Source of the DNA: Azonexus hydrophilus DSM 23864
Lineage (GTDB): Bacteria; Pseudomonadota; Gammaproteobacteria; Burkholderiales; Rhodocyclaceae
Length of the DNA: 64,000 nt
Direction: 5' to 3'
NCBI RefSeq assembly: GCF_000429605.1
Contig: NZ_AUCE01000011.1
Location: 558,001-622,000, forward strand
Shown: positions 52,749-61,888 of the stretch, piece after piece
Position numbering within the stretch: position 1 is the stretch's first letter
How the letters are laid out: each line of letters opens with the position of its first letter
Notes under the pieces: generated by a model
The model's input: only the letters and a program-made list of their open reading frames with translations
Database searches by the model: none
Told to the model about the DNA's origin: nothing
Translations under genes and position numbers: made by a program

Positions 52749-54217
52749 TGGGCAAGCCGACGGGTTTCATGGAGTTCGAGCGCCTGGAAGAGGGCTACGA
52801 ACCGGTTGAAAAGCGCCTGACCCACTACAAGGAGTTCGTCCAGACCCTGTCTGACGATAACGCCAAGACCCAGGGTGCGCGCTGCATGGATTGCGGCATT
52901 CCGTTCTGCAACAACGGCTGCCCGGTGAACAACATCATTCCGGACTGGAATGATCTGGTTTATCGCGGCAACTGGAAGCAGGCGCTGGACGTGCTGCATT
53001 CGACCAACAACTTCCCCGACTTTACCGGCCGCATCTGTCCGGCCCCCTGCGAAGCTGCCTGTACGCTGGGTATCAACGCAGCGCCGGTGGGCATCAAGTC
53101 GATCGAGCACTTCATCATCGACAAGGGCTGGGAAATGGGCTGGGTCGTGCCGCAGCCGCCCAAGGCCAAGACCGGCAAGAAGGTCGCCATCGTCGGTTCC
53201 GGCCCGGCCGGTATGGCCGCTGCCCAGCAACTGGCACGCGTCGGCCACGACGTGACCGTGTTCGAGAAGTCCAGCCGGATCGGTGGTCTGCTCGGCTTCG
53301 GCATCCCCGACTTCAAGTTGAACAAGTCGGTGATCGACCGTCGCGTCGCGCAGATGGAAGCTGAAGGCGTGGTCTTCCGGACCAAGGTCATCGTCGGTGA
53401 CAAGGCCATCCCGGCTGGCATCAACAACGATGCCACCGAGACGGTTTCCGCCGCCCAACTGAAGAAGGATTTCGACGCGGTGATCCTGGCTGCCGGTTCC
53501 GAAGTGCCGCGCGATCTGCCGGTGCCGGGCCGCGAGTACAAGGGTGTTTACGCCGCGCTCGAATTCCTGATTCCGCAGAACAAGGAAGTCCAGCAGGGCA
53601 TCAAGAATCCGATCAACGTCAAGGGCAAGCACGTCGTCGTCATCGGCGGCGGCGATACCGGCTCCGACTGCGTCGGTACCAGCTATCGTCACGGCGCCGC
53701 GTCGGTGACCCAGTTCGAACTGATGCCGGCCCCGCCGGAGCAGGAAGACAAGCCGCTGGTCTGGCCGTACTGGCCGCTGAAGATGCGCACCTCGTCGTCG
53801 CACAAGGAAGGTGAAACCGTGCGCGAGTTCGCCGTCGCCACCAAGGCCTTCGTCGACGATGGCCAGGGCAACGTCAAGGCCCTCAAGGCCGTGCGTGTCG
53901 AGTGGAAGGACGGCAAGATGAGCGAGATCGCCGGTTCGGAATTCGAGTTGCCGTGTGACGCTGCATTCCTCGCCATGGGCTTCGTCAATCCGGTCGCCAG
54001 CCTGCTCGACGCCTTCGGCGTGGACAAGGATGGCCGTGGCAACGCCAAGGCGACGACCGATGGCGAAGGTTGCTATCGCACCAACGTCGACGGCGTTTAT
54101 GCTGCCGGTGATGTGCGTCGCGGTCAATCGCTGGTGGTCTGGGCGATTCGCGAAGGTCGTCAGGCCGCTCGCGAAGTCGATGCCTTCCTGATGGGAACGT
54201 CCGCCCTGCCCCGCTGA
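52748..54217 (+). CDS. gltD: Glutamate synthase (NADPH) small subunit
   Basis: A 489-residue flavoprotein delivering electrons from NADPH to GltB. N-terminal Fe-S cysteines occur in [17 protein letters not shown] and CPAPCEAAC. The FAD-binding [18 protein letters not shown] and NADPH-binding [13 protein letters not shown] follow, and the C-terminal [18 protein letters not shown] closes the FAD site. Its start overlaps the gltB stop by one base, coupling subunit synthesis. An intrinsic terminator ends the operon. Confidence 0.98.
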
Positions 54218-54238
54218 TTTTTTCCGTGACACTATGGC

Positions 54239-54271
54239 AAAACCCCGCCGGTTTCGACCCGCGGGGTTTTT
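54239..54271 (+). terminator. Intrinsic terminator after gltD
   Basis: AAAACCCCGC (54239-54248) pairs with GCGGGGTTTT (54261-54270), loop 12 bases, followed by TGTTT, 22 bases after the gltD stop. Confidence 0.92.
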
Positions 54272-54310
54272 GTTTATGTGAAAATGTGGAATCGTTCCAA
54301 AGGGGGCAAC

Positions 54311-55045
54311 ATGAACAATAATTTACAAACGGCATTCCAGATCACCATGCCGGCAGGTGGCCTTGACGGTCACATGCTGCTGATTCTGGGGATCATGATC
54401 CTGGCCGGTATTCTGGGCGGCGCGGCGAATTATTTCCTGGCCGAGCGTCAGGCGGAGTCGGGCGGCAAAGACTGGATCAAGTACCCGGTGTTCGGCATGG
54501 TGGCGGCGCTCACCGTTCCACTTTTCCTGAACATGATTTCCAGCACCCTGCTCGAAGGGGCACGGACCAAGCCGGTCGATTTCTACGTCTTCGCCGGCTT
54601 CTGCCTGATTTATGTGGTCGCTTCACGACGCCTGTTCGAGAATCTGGCGCATCGTCTGCTCGGCCAGATGGAGCAGGTGCGCCGCGATGTCGGCCAGTTG
54701 CGCCAGAAACGCGACGAGGCACTGCTCGTGCCGGCCGCGAAGCCCGAACCGGAAGTGCCGAAAGCCAAGGAAGTCGATCCGCGCGAAGTCCTGTCGTACA
54801 ACGATGTCGAAATCCTCCGTGCACTGGCTGAAGAAAGTTTCGTCTATGGCAATCTGGCCGGCGTCTGTGATCGTACCGGCTTGCCGCGCGAATTCGTCAG
54901 TCAGCGTCTGACCGTGATGAAGTCGCTCGGCGTGATCGAGACCCGGATCAACGACAAGAACGTGCTGCACTGGTTCGTCTCGCAGCGCGGCAAGGCCGTG
55001 CTGGATGAACTGCTGGGCACCCAGGGCGACCGCAAGAGCGCCTGA
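54311..55045 (+). CDS. Three-TM membrane protein with C-terminal winged-helix domain
   Basis: A 244-residue protein. Three hydrophobic segments lie at about 22-43 ([20 protein letters not shown]), 58-80 and 90-108. A probable coiled coil (108-140, [20 protein letters not shown]) and a Pro/Lys/Glu linker lead to a winged-helix-like domain (about 160-235) with MarR-like pattern ([47 protein letters not shown]). The membrane part recalls the three-TM 'YEATS-associated' domain of predicted stress/conflict proteins; this is from memory and tentative. AAGGGGG precedes the ATG at 54311. Monocistronic or first before glmU (29-base gap). Confidence 0.8.
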   Translation: MNNNLQTAFQITMPAGGLDGHMLLILGIMILAGILGGAANYFLAERQAESGGKDWIKYPVFGMVAALTVPLFLNMISSTLLEGARTKPVDFYVFAGFCLIYVVASRRLFENLAHRLLGQMEQVRRDVGQLRQKRDEALLVPAAKPEPEVPKAKEVDPREVLSYNDVEILRALAEESFVYGNLAGVCDRTGLPREFVSQRLTVMKSLGVIETRINDKNVLHWFVSQRGKAVLDELLGTQGDRKSA

Positions 55046-55074
55046 AAACCATTTCAAACAAGCAGAACGGCTTC

Positions 55075-56433
55075 ATGAATATCGTCATTCTCGCTGCCGG
55101 ACAGGGCAAGCGCATGCACTCGAACCTGCCCAAGGTCCTGCATACCGTCGCCGGCAAGCCATTGCTCGCCCACGTCATCGACACGGCGCGTACGTTGTCT
55201 CCGGAAAAACTGGTCGTCGTACGTGGCCATGGCGGCGATGTGGTACAGGCCAGTGTGGCGGCACCGGACATCGGCTGGGCCGAACAGGCGCAGCAACTGG
55301 GGACCGGCCACGCGCTGGCCCAGGCGCTGCCGCAACTCGGCGGTCCCGGACAGACCCTGGTGCTCTATGGCGATGTGCCACTGACCACGCCGGAAACCCT
55401 GAAGCATCTGCTGCATGCCGCCGGTGACGGCCTGGCTATCCTGACGGTCAACCTGGCCAATCCGACCGGCTACGGTCGCATCGTCCGCGATGCGGCTGGC
55501 CGGGTGTGCAGCATCGTCGAAGAAAAGGATGCGACGCTCGCGCAGAAGGCCATTGCCGAGGTCAATACCGGCATCATGGCGATGCCGACGGCGCGGCTGG
55601 GCGACTGGCTGGGTGCCTTGAAGAACGACAACGCCCAGGGCGAGTACTACCTGACCGACATCGTTGCCCTGGCCGTCGCCGAGGGCTTGCCGGTCAGTAC
55701 CGCGCAGCCGGCGGGGGAATGGGAGGTGCTCGGGGTCAACAGCAAGGTCCAGCTGGCCGAACTGGAGCGCCAGCATCAGCGCAACATCGCCGACCGCCTG
55801 CTGGTCGCCGGGGTCCGTCTGGCCGATCCGGCACGCATCGATGTGCGCGGCACGCTGACCCACGGTCGCGATGTGGCGATCGATGTCGGTTGCGTTTTCG
55901 AGGGGGCGGTTGAGTTGGGCGATGCGGTTGAGGTCGGTCCCTACTGTGTGCTCAAGAACGTTCGCGTCGGTGCCGGAACGCGGATCGCCGCCTTCTGCCA
56001 CTTCGAAGACGCGGTGATTGGTCCGGACGGCATCCTCGGGCCTTACGCTCGCCTGCGCCCGGGAACCGAACTGGGGCCGGAAGTCCATATCGGCAATTTC
56101 GTCGAGGTGAAGAAGAGCCGCATCGGCGCCCAGTCCAAGGCCAATCACCTGGCCTACATCGGCGACGCCGAGATCGGTCAGCGGGTCAATGTCGGTGCCG
56201 GCACGATCACCTGCAACTACGACGGCGCCAACAAGTTCAAGACCATCATTGAAGACGATGTCTTCATCGGTTCGGACACCCAGCTGGTGGCGCCGGTGAC
56301 GGTGGGTCGCGGGGCAACGCTGGGCGCCGGAACGACGTTGACCAAGGATGCACCGCCCGATGCGCTGACCGTATCGCGGGCCAAGCAGATCACCCTGAGT
56401 GGCTGGCAACGCCCGGTCAAGGAGAAGAAGTAA
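55075..56433 (+). CDS. glmU: Bifunctional GlmU (GlcN-1-P acetyltransferase / GlcNAc-1-P uridylyltransferase)
   Basis: A 452-residue cytosolic enzyme making UDP-N-acetylglucosamine for peptidoglycan and LPS. The uridylyltransferase domain starts [31 protein letters not shown] and NTGIMAM follow. From about residue 255 a left-handed beta-helix of hexapeptide repeats forms the acetyltransferase ([41 protein letters not shown]). Start ATG at 55075 without a strong Shine-Dalgarno. The stop overlaps the next gene's ATG (TAATG). Confidence 0.98.
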   Translation: MNIVILAAGQGKRMHSNLPKVLHTVAGKPLLAHVIDTARTLSPEKLVVVRGHGGDVVQASVAAPDIGWAEQAQQLGTGHALAQALPQLGGPGQTLVLYGDVPLTTPETLKHLLHAAGDGLAILTVNLANPTGYGRIVRDAAGRVCSIVEEKDATLAQKAIAEVNTGIMAMPTARLGDWLGALKNDNAQGEYYLTDIVALAVAEGLPVSTAQPAGEWEVLGVNSKVQLAELERQHQRNIADRLLVAGVRLADPARIDVRGTLTHGRDVAIDVGCVFEGAVELGDAVEVGPYCVLKNVRVGAGTRIAAFCHFEDAVIGPDGILGPYARLRPGTELGPEVHIGNFVEVKKSRIGAQSKANHLAYIGDAEIGQRVNVGAGTITCNYDGANKFKTIIEDDVFIGSDTQLVAPVTVGRGATLGAGTTLTKDAPPDALTVSRAKQITLSGWQRPVKEKK

Positions 56434-56759
56434 TGGATGTCTGGTTCATGACCTTTGCCATGGTCTCGTCGCTGCTGCTGGCCTGCGGTGCGGCGTTGCT
56501 GCTGGTCGGCTATATCAATACCCTGCCGGCGGCGCTGAATTTCGGCTGGCGCTTTGCAGTGCCGGTGATCCTGCTGCCGGTGGCCGGGCCCTTGTGGTTC
56601 GCGTGGACCCGGGGTGAGGAATTCCGCCGGGCGCGTTACCAGTTGATCGGTGCGCTTGTCCTGCTGGCGCTGGCGGCGCTCCTGATTCTTGGCTACGGCC
56701 CGTATTTTGCGGAACGACTGGTGGCGGAGATGGCCGAGGCAGCCAAGATGCGCTACTGA
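56433..56759 (+). CDS. Small membrane protein, about three TM segments
   Basis: A 108-residue hydrophobic protein with segments at about 5-28, 37-57 and 68-90 and a short charged C-terminus (AERLVAEMAEAAKMRY). No recognisable family. The one-base overlap with glmU strongly suggests cotranscription and translational coupling. Codon composition is like its neighbours. A role in envelope biogenesis is only a guess from position. Confidence 0.8.
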   Translation: MDVWFMTFAMVSSLLLACGAALLLVGYINTLPAALNFGWRFAVPVILLPVAGPLWFAWTRGEEFRRARYQLIGALVLLALAALLILGYGPYFAERLVAEMAEAAKMRY

Positions 56760-56793
56760 GCCTTCGTTTGACAATTTGTTCAGGGAGAAGACG

Positions 56794-58845
56794 ATGTCCA
56801 GCTACACACCCGATTCCCTACGCAGCATTGCCCTGGTCGGGCACGGTTCGGCCGGCAAGACCAGCCTGGCCGAAGCCCTGTTGCATGCCGCCGGTGCGAT
56901 TCCGGCGCGCGGCAGCGTCGACAAGGGCAATACCGTCTGCGATCACGATGCCCAGGAAAAGGAAGCCGGGCATTCCCTGAACAGCGCGGTCTTCTCGTTC
57001 GAGCATGAAGGCTGCCGCATCCATGCCATCGATACGCCGGGCTACCCGGATTTCGCCGGTCAGGCCATCGCCGCCCTGGCGGCGGTCGATACTGTCGTGC
57101 TGGTGATCAACGCCCAGGCCGGCATCGAGGTCATGAGCGAGCGGATGATGCAGCTCGCCGCTGAGCGCAAGTTGTGCCGGATGATCGTCATCAACAAGAT
57201 CGACGCCGATAACGTCGATCTGCCGGCCCTGCTCGCCGATATCCGCGAACGTTTTGGCCGCGAGTGCATGCTGCTCGACCTGCCGGCGCATGGTGGCGCC
57301 GATGTCGTTGAAGTGCTCGAGCACGATGCCGGCGATGCCGATTTTGCTTCGGTCGCTGCCGCCCACCGCGAGTTGATTGACCAGATCGTCGAGGAAGACG
57401 AAGAACTGCTGGCGCGTTATCTCGAAGACGGCGCCGACCCGGCCGGTGCCGAACTGCACGCGCCGTTCGAGAAGGCCCTGCGCGAGGGGCATCTGATTCC
57501 GGTGCTGTTCACCTCGGCGAAAACCGGTGCCGGCATCGGTGAGTTGCTGCACGTACTGGCCAGCCTGGCGCCGAACCCGGCTGAGGGTAATCCGCCGCTG
57601 TTTTATCGCGGCGAACCCGGCGGTGAAGTCGAAGCTTTCGCCGCCGTGCCGGACCCGGAAAAGCATGTGCTGGCCCATGTGTTCAAGGTCATTGCCGATC
57701 CCTACATGGGCAAGATCGGCGTTTTTCGCGTGCATCAGGGCACGCTGCGCAAGGATATGCAGTTGTTTGCCGGTGACGGCAAACGGGCTTTCCGGGTTGC
57801 CCATCTCTATCGTTTGCAGGGCAAGGACTGCGTCGAGGTCGATAGCCTGCAGCCCGGCGACATCGGTGCGCTGGCCAAGGTCGACGACATTGTTTTCGAT
57901 TGCGTGTTGCACGATTCGCACGACGAGGATCACATCCACCTGACGCCGCTGGCCTTTCCCCGGCCGATGGCAGGTCTGGCCGTCGAGACCCGGAAGAAGG
58001 GCGACGAGCAGCGGCTGTTCGAAATCCTCGGCAAGCTGGCGATGGAAGATCCGACCTTCGTCGTCGAGCGTCATCCGACCAATAACGAGACGGTGATCCG
58101 TGGCCTCGGCGAGATTCACCTCAAGGCCAAGCTGGCGCGTATGGCCGGGCAGTACAAGCTGGAAGTCGATACCCGGCCGCCGAGCATTCCCTACCGCGAG
58201 ACGATCACCGCACCGGGCGAGGCGATGCACCGTCATAAAAAGCAATCCGGCGGCGCCGGGCAATTTGGCGAAGTGCATCTGCGTATCGAGCCCAAAGGGC
58301 GCGGCGAGGGCTTCGAGTTTGTCGACGCGGTCAAGGGCGGGGTGATTCCCGGCGTCTTCATGCCGGCGGTCGAGAAGGGCGTGCGTCAGGCGCTGGCCGG
58401 TGGCGTCGTCGCCGGCTACCCGGTCGAGGACCTCAAAGTCACCGTATTCGATGGCAAGACCCACGCTGTTGACGGCAAGGAAGTCGCCTTTACCATCGCC
58501 GGCCGCAAGGCGGTGATCGAGGCCATCCGCAACGCCCGGCCTATCGTCATGGAGCCCATCGTCAGTATCGAGATCGTCGTCCCGGAGGCCAATATCGGCG
58601 ATCTTTCGGGTGATCTTTCTGGCCGCCGCGGTCACGTCACCGGTACCGAAAGCCGGGCGCGCGGACTGGCGCTGATCACCGGCGAAGTGCCGCTGGCGGA
58701 ACTCAACGACTATCAGTCACGATTGAAGTCGCTGACCGCCGGCCAGGGGAGCTACAGCATCGACTTCCTGCGTTATGCGCCGGTGCCGCCGCAGTTGCAG
58801 CAGCAACTGGCCAGCCGCTTCCAGTTGCACGACGAGGACGAGTAA
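56794..58845 (+). CDS. Elongation factor G-like GTPase (EF-G2 type)
   Basis: A 683-residue translational GTPase with the five-domain EF-G layout but clearly divergent. The P-loop is GHGSAGKTSL where canonical EF-G has a DAGKTT-type loop; switch I reads AGHSLNS instead of RGITI; DTPGYPDF and NKID are kept. Domains II-V are recognisable (PYMGKIGVFRVHQG, GLGEIHLKAKL, GVIPGVFMPAVEKGV, RRGHVTG). It belongs with the second, EF-G-like paralogues of many bacteria whose role in translocation or recycling is unclear; the canonical fusA is not in this window. GGGAGAAG precedes the ATG at 56794. Confidence 0.92.
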   Translation: MSSYTPDSLRSIALVGHGSAGKTSLAEALLHAAGAIPARGSVDKGNTVCDHDAQEKEAGHSLNSAVFSFEHEGCRIHAIDTPGYPDFAGQAIAALAAVDTVVLVINAQAGIEVMSERMMQLAAERKLCRMIVINKIDADNVDLPALLADIRERFGRECMLLDLPAHGGADVVEVLEHDAGDADFASVAAAHRELIDQIVEEDEELLARYLEDGADPAGAELHAPFEKALREGHLIPVLFTSAKTGAGIGELLHVLASLAPNPAEGNPPLFYRGEPGGEVEAFAAVPDPEKHVLAHVFKVIADPYMGKIGVFRVHQGTLRKDMQLFAGDGKRAFRVAHLYRLQGKDCVEVDSLQPGDIGALAKVDDIVFDCVLHDSHDEDHIHLTPLAFPRPMAGLAVETRKKGDEQRLFEILGKLAMEDPTFVVERHPTNNETVIRGLGEIHLKAKLARMAGQYKLEVDTRPPSIPYRETITAPGEAMHRHKKQSGGAGQFGEVHLRIEPKGRGEGFEFVDAVKGGVIPGVFMPAVEKGVRQALAGGVVAGYPVEDLKVTVFDGKTHAVDGKEVAFTIAGRKAVIEAIRNARPIVMEPIVSIEIVVPEANIGDLSGDLSGRRGHVTGTESRARGLALITGEVPLAELNDYQSRLKSLTAGQGSYSIDFLRYAPVPPQLQQQLASRFQLHDEDE

Positions 58846-58849
58846 GTCC

Positions 58850-59593
58850 TCAGCCGTCGGCCTGGCCGGTGTCGGCCCAGCTGACGGCGGCCAGGAACAG
58901 GTAACCGGCACCGTACACGGTCTTGATGAACGACGGGCTGTCGGTTTGCGGCTCGAGCTTGCGCCGCAGGCGCGAGATGCGCACGTCGATGGCGCGGTCG
59001 CTCGGGCTGACGTCGCGCGTGCCCATCAGCTTCTCGCGCTGCAGGATGCGATTGGGGTGGTTGACGAAAACCCGGAGCAACTCGGCTTCGGCGTTGCTCA
59101 GTACGTGCTCCTCCCCATCCTGGCCGCTCAGTGTGTTGTTGCCGAGATTGAAGCGCCAGTTGCCGAAGCAGGCGATCTGGCTGGGCGGGGTGTCGCTGAC
59201 CGTTTCCCGGCGGCGCAGGATGCTGCGTACCCGGGCGACCAGTTCGCGCGGTTCGAAGGGCTTTAGCATGTAGTCGTCGGCGCCCAGTTCCAGCCCCATC
59301 ACCCGGTCGCTTACGTGGGCCCTTCCGGTCAGGATCATGATCCCGCAATTGGTTTGCGCGCGGACGCGCTGCATGGCCTCGATGCCGTCCATGTCGGGCA
59401 GGCCGAGGTCGATGATGCACAACACCGGCGACAGGTTGCGCAGGCGCCGCAGCAGATCGCCGCCGCTGCGGCACCAGGCGGTGCGAAAGCCGAAATCGGC
59501 GAGTACCTGTTCGATGATGCGGGCGACGTCCGGGTCGTCCTCGACGATGGCAATCAGCTTGCCGCCATCGTTGTCCTTCACGCTGTCCTTCAT
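58850..59593 (-). CDS. OmpR/PhoB-family response regulator
   Basis: A 247-residue regulator. The receiver domain (about 12-125) has the acidic pair in IVEDD, phospho-acceptor Asp62 in CIIDLGLPDMDG and Lys111 in YMLKPFEP. The C-terminal winged-helix DNA-binding domain (about 150-235) contains VSPSDRAIDVRISRLRRKLE and IKTVYGAGYLF. The ATG at 59593 follows a GGAGA ribosome binding site and overlaps the upstream kinase stop by 4 bases, so kinase and regulator are one operon and almost certainly partners. Confidence 0.95.
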   Translation of the reverse strand: MKDSVKDNDGGKLIAIVEDDPDVARIIEQVLADFGFRTAWCRSGGDLLRRLRNLSPVLCIIDLGLPDMDGIEAMQRVRAQTNCGIMILTGRAHVSDRVMGLELGADDYMLKPFEPRELVARVRSILRRRETVSDTPPSQIACFGNWRFNLGNNTLSGQDGEEHVLSNAEAELLRVFVNHPNRILQREKLMGTRDVSPSDRAIDVRISRLRRKLEPQTDSPSFIKTVYGAGYLFLAAVSWADTGQADG

Positions 59594-61611
59594 TGTCTCT
59601 CCTTGTTGCCGCTGTGGCGCAGGGCTTCCGCCAGTTCCTGACGGACGAAGGGCTTGGCCAGGATGGGCTGCTGCTCCTGGCGTGGTCCTTCCTCGTCGGC
59701 GTAGCCGCTCATCAGCACGATGCGCATCTGCGGGTGCTCTCTTTTTATCTGTTCGGCCAGTTGCCGGCCATTGCAACTGCCGGGCATCAGGATGTCGCTG
59801 ACGACAATCCCGATGTCGGGAATCTGTCCGACCATGGCCAGCGCCTGGTCGGCATTTTCGGCCTCGATGACCGGGTGGCCGAGGTCGATCAACTGCTGGC
59901 GAACGACCTGGCGGACGTTCGGGTCGTCCTCGACGAGCAGGACCAGCTCGCCGCTGGCTTCCGGCAGACCGGGGTCGTCTGGTAAAGGAGTGGCAAGCGG
60001 CGCCGCGGTAGCCGGCAGGACGACGCTGACCTGCGTGCCATGGCCGGGCGTGCTCGACAGGCGCATGCCACCGCCCGACTGACGGATGAAGCCGGCGGCC
60101 ATCGACAGGCCGAGGCCGCTGCCGAGACCGAGGCGCTTGGTGGTGAAGAAGGGTTCGCAGGCACGGGCCAGCGTGTCGCTGTCCATGCCGCAGCCGGTAT
60201 CGCTGACTTCGATGCACACGTAGTCGCCCGGCGGGCAGTCGTAGCCGGCGGCGTCGGCCGCCAGCCTGGCGGCGCGAGCGGCAATTTCCAGCCGGCCGCC
60301 GTCGGGCATGGCGTCGCGGGCATTGACGGCGAAATTGAGCAGGGCGCTTTCCAGTTGCGCTGGATCGACCCGCGCGTAAAGTCCGGAATCGTCGCAGCGG
60401 ATGGCGATGCCGATGTTTTCCGGCAGCGAACGACGGATCAGCCGGCCGAGGTCGTCGATCAAGCGGCTGATCGCCACCGCCTGCGGCTCCGGCGGTTGTT
60501 GCCGGGAGAAACTGAGCAGACGCTTGATCAACTGGGCGCCTCGGCGTGCCGATTGCAGCGCCGGGTCGACGAAATCGGCCACAGCCGGGTCGTTCGGGCG
60601 TTGGTCGCTGAGGGCGGCGAGGTTGCCGATGATGACCGTCAGCAGGTTGTTGAAGTCGTGGGCCAGGCCGCCGGTGAGCTGGCCGATGGCTTCCATCTTC
60701 TGCGCCTGCAGCAGCGCCGCCTGCATGCGTTTTTGTTCGGTGATTTCGTGCGAGAAAACGAAGAAGCCGAGGGTTTCACCCTGCGCGCCGCGCTCCGGGA
60801 CCAGGGTGCTGTGGGCGAAGACCTGCTGTCCCTGGCGTTGCATGTGGTACTCGTAACTGACCTGCTGGCCGGCCAGCGCCCGGCGCACGAAATCGCCGAC
60901 CTGGGCATAGACTTCCGGGCCGGTCACCTCGATCACCGAGCGCCCGGTGACCTGGCCTTCCGGCAGGCCGTACCAGTCCGAATAGCCCTTGTTGGCGTAC
61001 TGGTAGATCTCGTTGTGGTCGACGTAGCCGATCAGGATCGGGATGGTGTCGTTGATCAGGCGTAGGCGCGCCTCGCTGCGACCGAGGGCGGCGGCGATCT
61101 GCTCCTTCTCGGCATTGGCCCGGCGCAGGTTGGCGTTGGCGTTTTCGAGCTGGGCGGTGCGCCGGCGAACCTTCTCGTCGAGTTGCAGGTTCTGGTGTTC
61201 GCTCAGGTGTTCGAGGTAGCGCTGCTCGGTGACGTCGCTGTAGAGCGTGACGAAACCGCCGTGCGGCAACGGTTCGCCGCGCAGCAACAGCAGCCGGCCG
61301 TTGGGGCGACGGCGTTCGCTGACATGGGCGGCGAAGGCGCCGGCAGCAGCCAGGCGCTCGCCCAGCAGCGCTTCGGCATTGCCGGGATCGTATTCGCCAC
61401 GCTCGATGTTGTAGCGGATGAAGTCGGCGAAGGGTGTGCCGACCCGGGCCAGGTCGGTGGGAAACTCGAGCAGGTCGAGGAAGGGACGGTTCCACGCCAC
61501 CAGCCGCAACTGGTCGTCGAAGACGCTGATGCCCTGATCGAGCAGGTCAAGGCCGGCCTGCAGCATGTCCTGGCAGCGGGCGGGTTCGGCAGGCGGGGCG
61601 GTGAATGGCAT
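59590..61611 (-). CDS. Hybrid sensor histidine kinase with two PAS domains and receiver
   Basis: A 673-residue protein without evident transmembrane segments, so probably a cytosolic sensor. PAS domain 1 lies at about 18-130, a coiled coil at 130-180 and PAS domain 2 at about 178-300. HisKA carries His318 in GGLAHDFNN, the HWE/HisKA-type motif of NtrB-like kinases. The ATPase domain has N box LNFAVNARDAMPDGG, G1 VSDTGCGMD and G2 GSGLGLSM. A C-terminal receiver domain holds its Asp in VVSDILMPG. The signal is unknown; PAS domains suggest redox, oxygen or a small ligand. Divergent from the acyl-CoA dehydrogenase gene across 277 bases. Confidence 0.93.
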   Translation of the reverse strand: MPFTAPPAEPARCQDMLQAGLDLLDQGISVFDDQLRLVAWNRPFLDLLEFPTDLARVGTPFADFIRYNIERGEYDPGNAEALLGERLAAAGAFAAHVSERRRPNGRLLLLRGEPLPHGGFVTLYSDVTEQRYLEHLSEHQNLQLDEKVRRRTAQLENANANLRRANAEKEQIAAALGRSEARLRLINDTIPILIGYVDHNEIYQYANKGYSDWYGLPEGQVTGRSVIEVTGPEVYAQVGDFVRRALAGQQVSYEYHMQRQGQQVFAHSTLVPERGAQGETLGFFVFSHEITEQKRMQAALLQAQKMEAIGQLTGGLAHDFNNLLTVIIGNLAALSDQRPNDPAVADFVDPALQSARRGAQLIKRLLSFSRQQPPEPQAVAISRLIDDLGRLIRRSLPENIGIAIRCDDSGLYARVDPAQLESALLNFAVNARDAMPDGGRLEIAARAARLAADAAGYDCPPGDYVCIEVSDTGCGMDSDTLARACEPFFTTKRLGLGSGLGLSMAAGFIRQSGGGMRLSSTPGHGTQVSVVLPATAAPLATPLPDDPGLPEASGELVLLVEDDPNVRQVVRQQLIDLGHPVIEAENADQALAMVGQIPDIGIVVSDILMPGSCNGRQLAEQIKREHPQMRIVLMSGYADEEGPRQEQQPILAKPFVRQELAEALRHSGNKERQ

Positions 61612-61628
61612 CGCCGGATTCTAGAACA

Positions 61629-61688
61629 TGGCGCAATCATTGGCAGAGTCTGCAATGATTCGTTACATTGCGCCAATACTTGCGCAAG
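61629..61688. repeat. Nested palindromes with repeated TTGCGC half-sites
   Basis: TGGCGCAAT (61629-61637) is an exact inverted repeat of ATTGCGCCA (61667-61675). Inside it, AATCATT/AATGATT (61635-61641, 61654-61660) and GCAGA/TCTGC form a second dyad. CTTGCGCAAG (61679-61688) is a perfect 10-base palindrome. TTGCGC or its complement thus occurs at four half-sites within 60 bases, starting 18 bases before the kinase start and 200 bases before the acyl-CoA dehydrogenase gene. This looks like an operator array. Confidence 0.7.
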
Positions 61689-61768
61689 AGTGTTCTGCGA
61701 TGCTTCTGCCACCAAAAAATAAGACTTGCATAAAGGGAGAACAGCACTCCAAGCAAGTAACGAGAGGA

Positions 61769-61797
61769 GATGGGCCGGGCCGTCAGGTCCGGCCATC
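61769..61797 (+). promoter_or_regulatory. Hairpin with T-run upstream of acyl-CoA dehydrogenase gene
   Basis: GATGGGCCGG (61769-61778) pairs with CCGGCCATC (61789-61797) with one bulged G, followed by CTTTTC. It lies 91 bases before the acyl-CoA dehydrogenase start, so it would act as a terminator or attenuator of a transcript coming from the palindrome region. The remainder of this gap (61690-61768) shows only an ACTTGC/GCAAGT inverted repeat. Confidence 0.45.
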
Positions 61798-61888
61798 CTT
61801 TTCAGTTGATGTCGTAGCCAGGTCCGCATTGCGGGCTGCCGGGCGCCTGTACGCCACGGGTGCCGTCTACCCTGAAAGGAAGCTGTGA

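Noticed and set aside
56818-58635. 605-codon open frame on the minus strand within the EF-G-like gene
   Set aside because: Antisense shadow; the plus strand encodes an ordered five-domain GTPase.
61770-61817. 15-codon leader peptide (MGRAVRSGHPFQLMS) before the acyl-CoA dehydrogenase gene
   Set aside because: The purine-rich stretch directly abuts the ATG with no spacing, and the frame simply runs through the hairpin; no biased codon content suggests an attenuation peptide.
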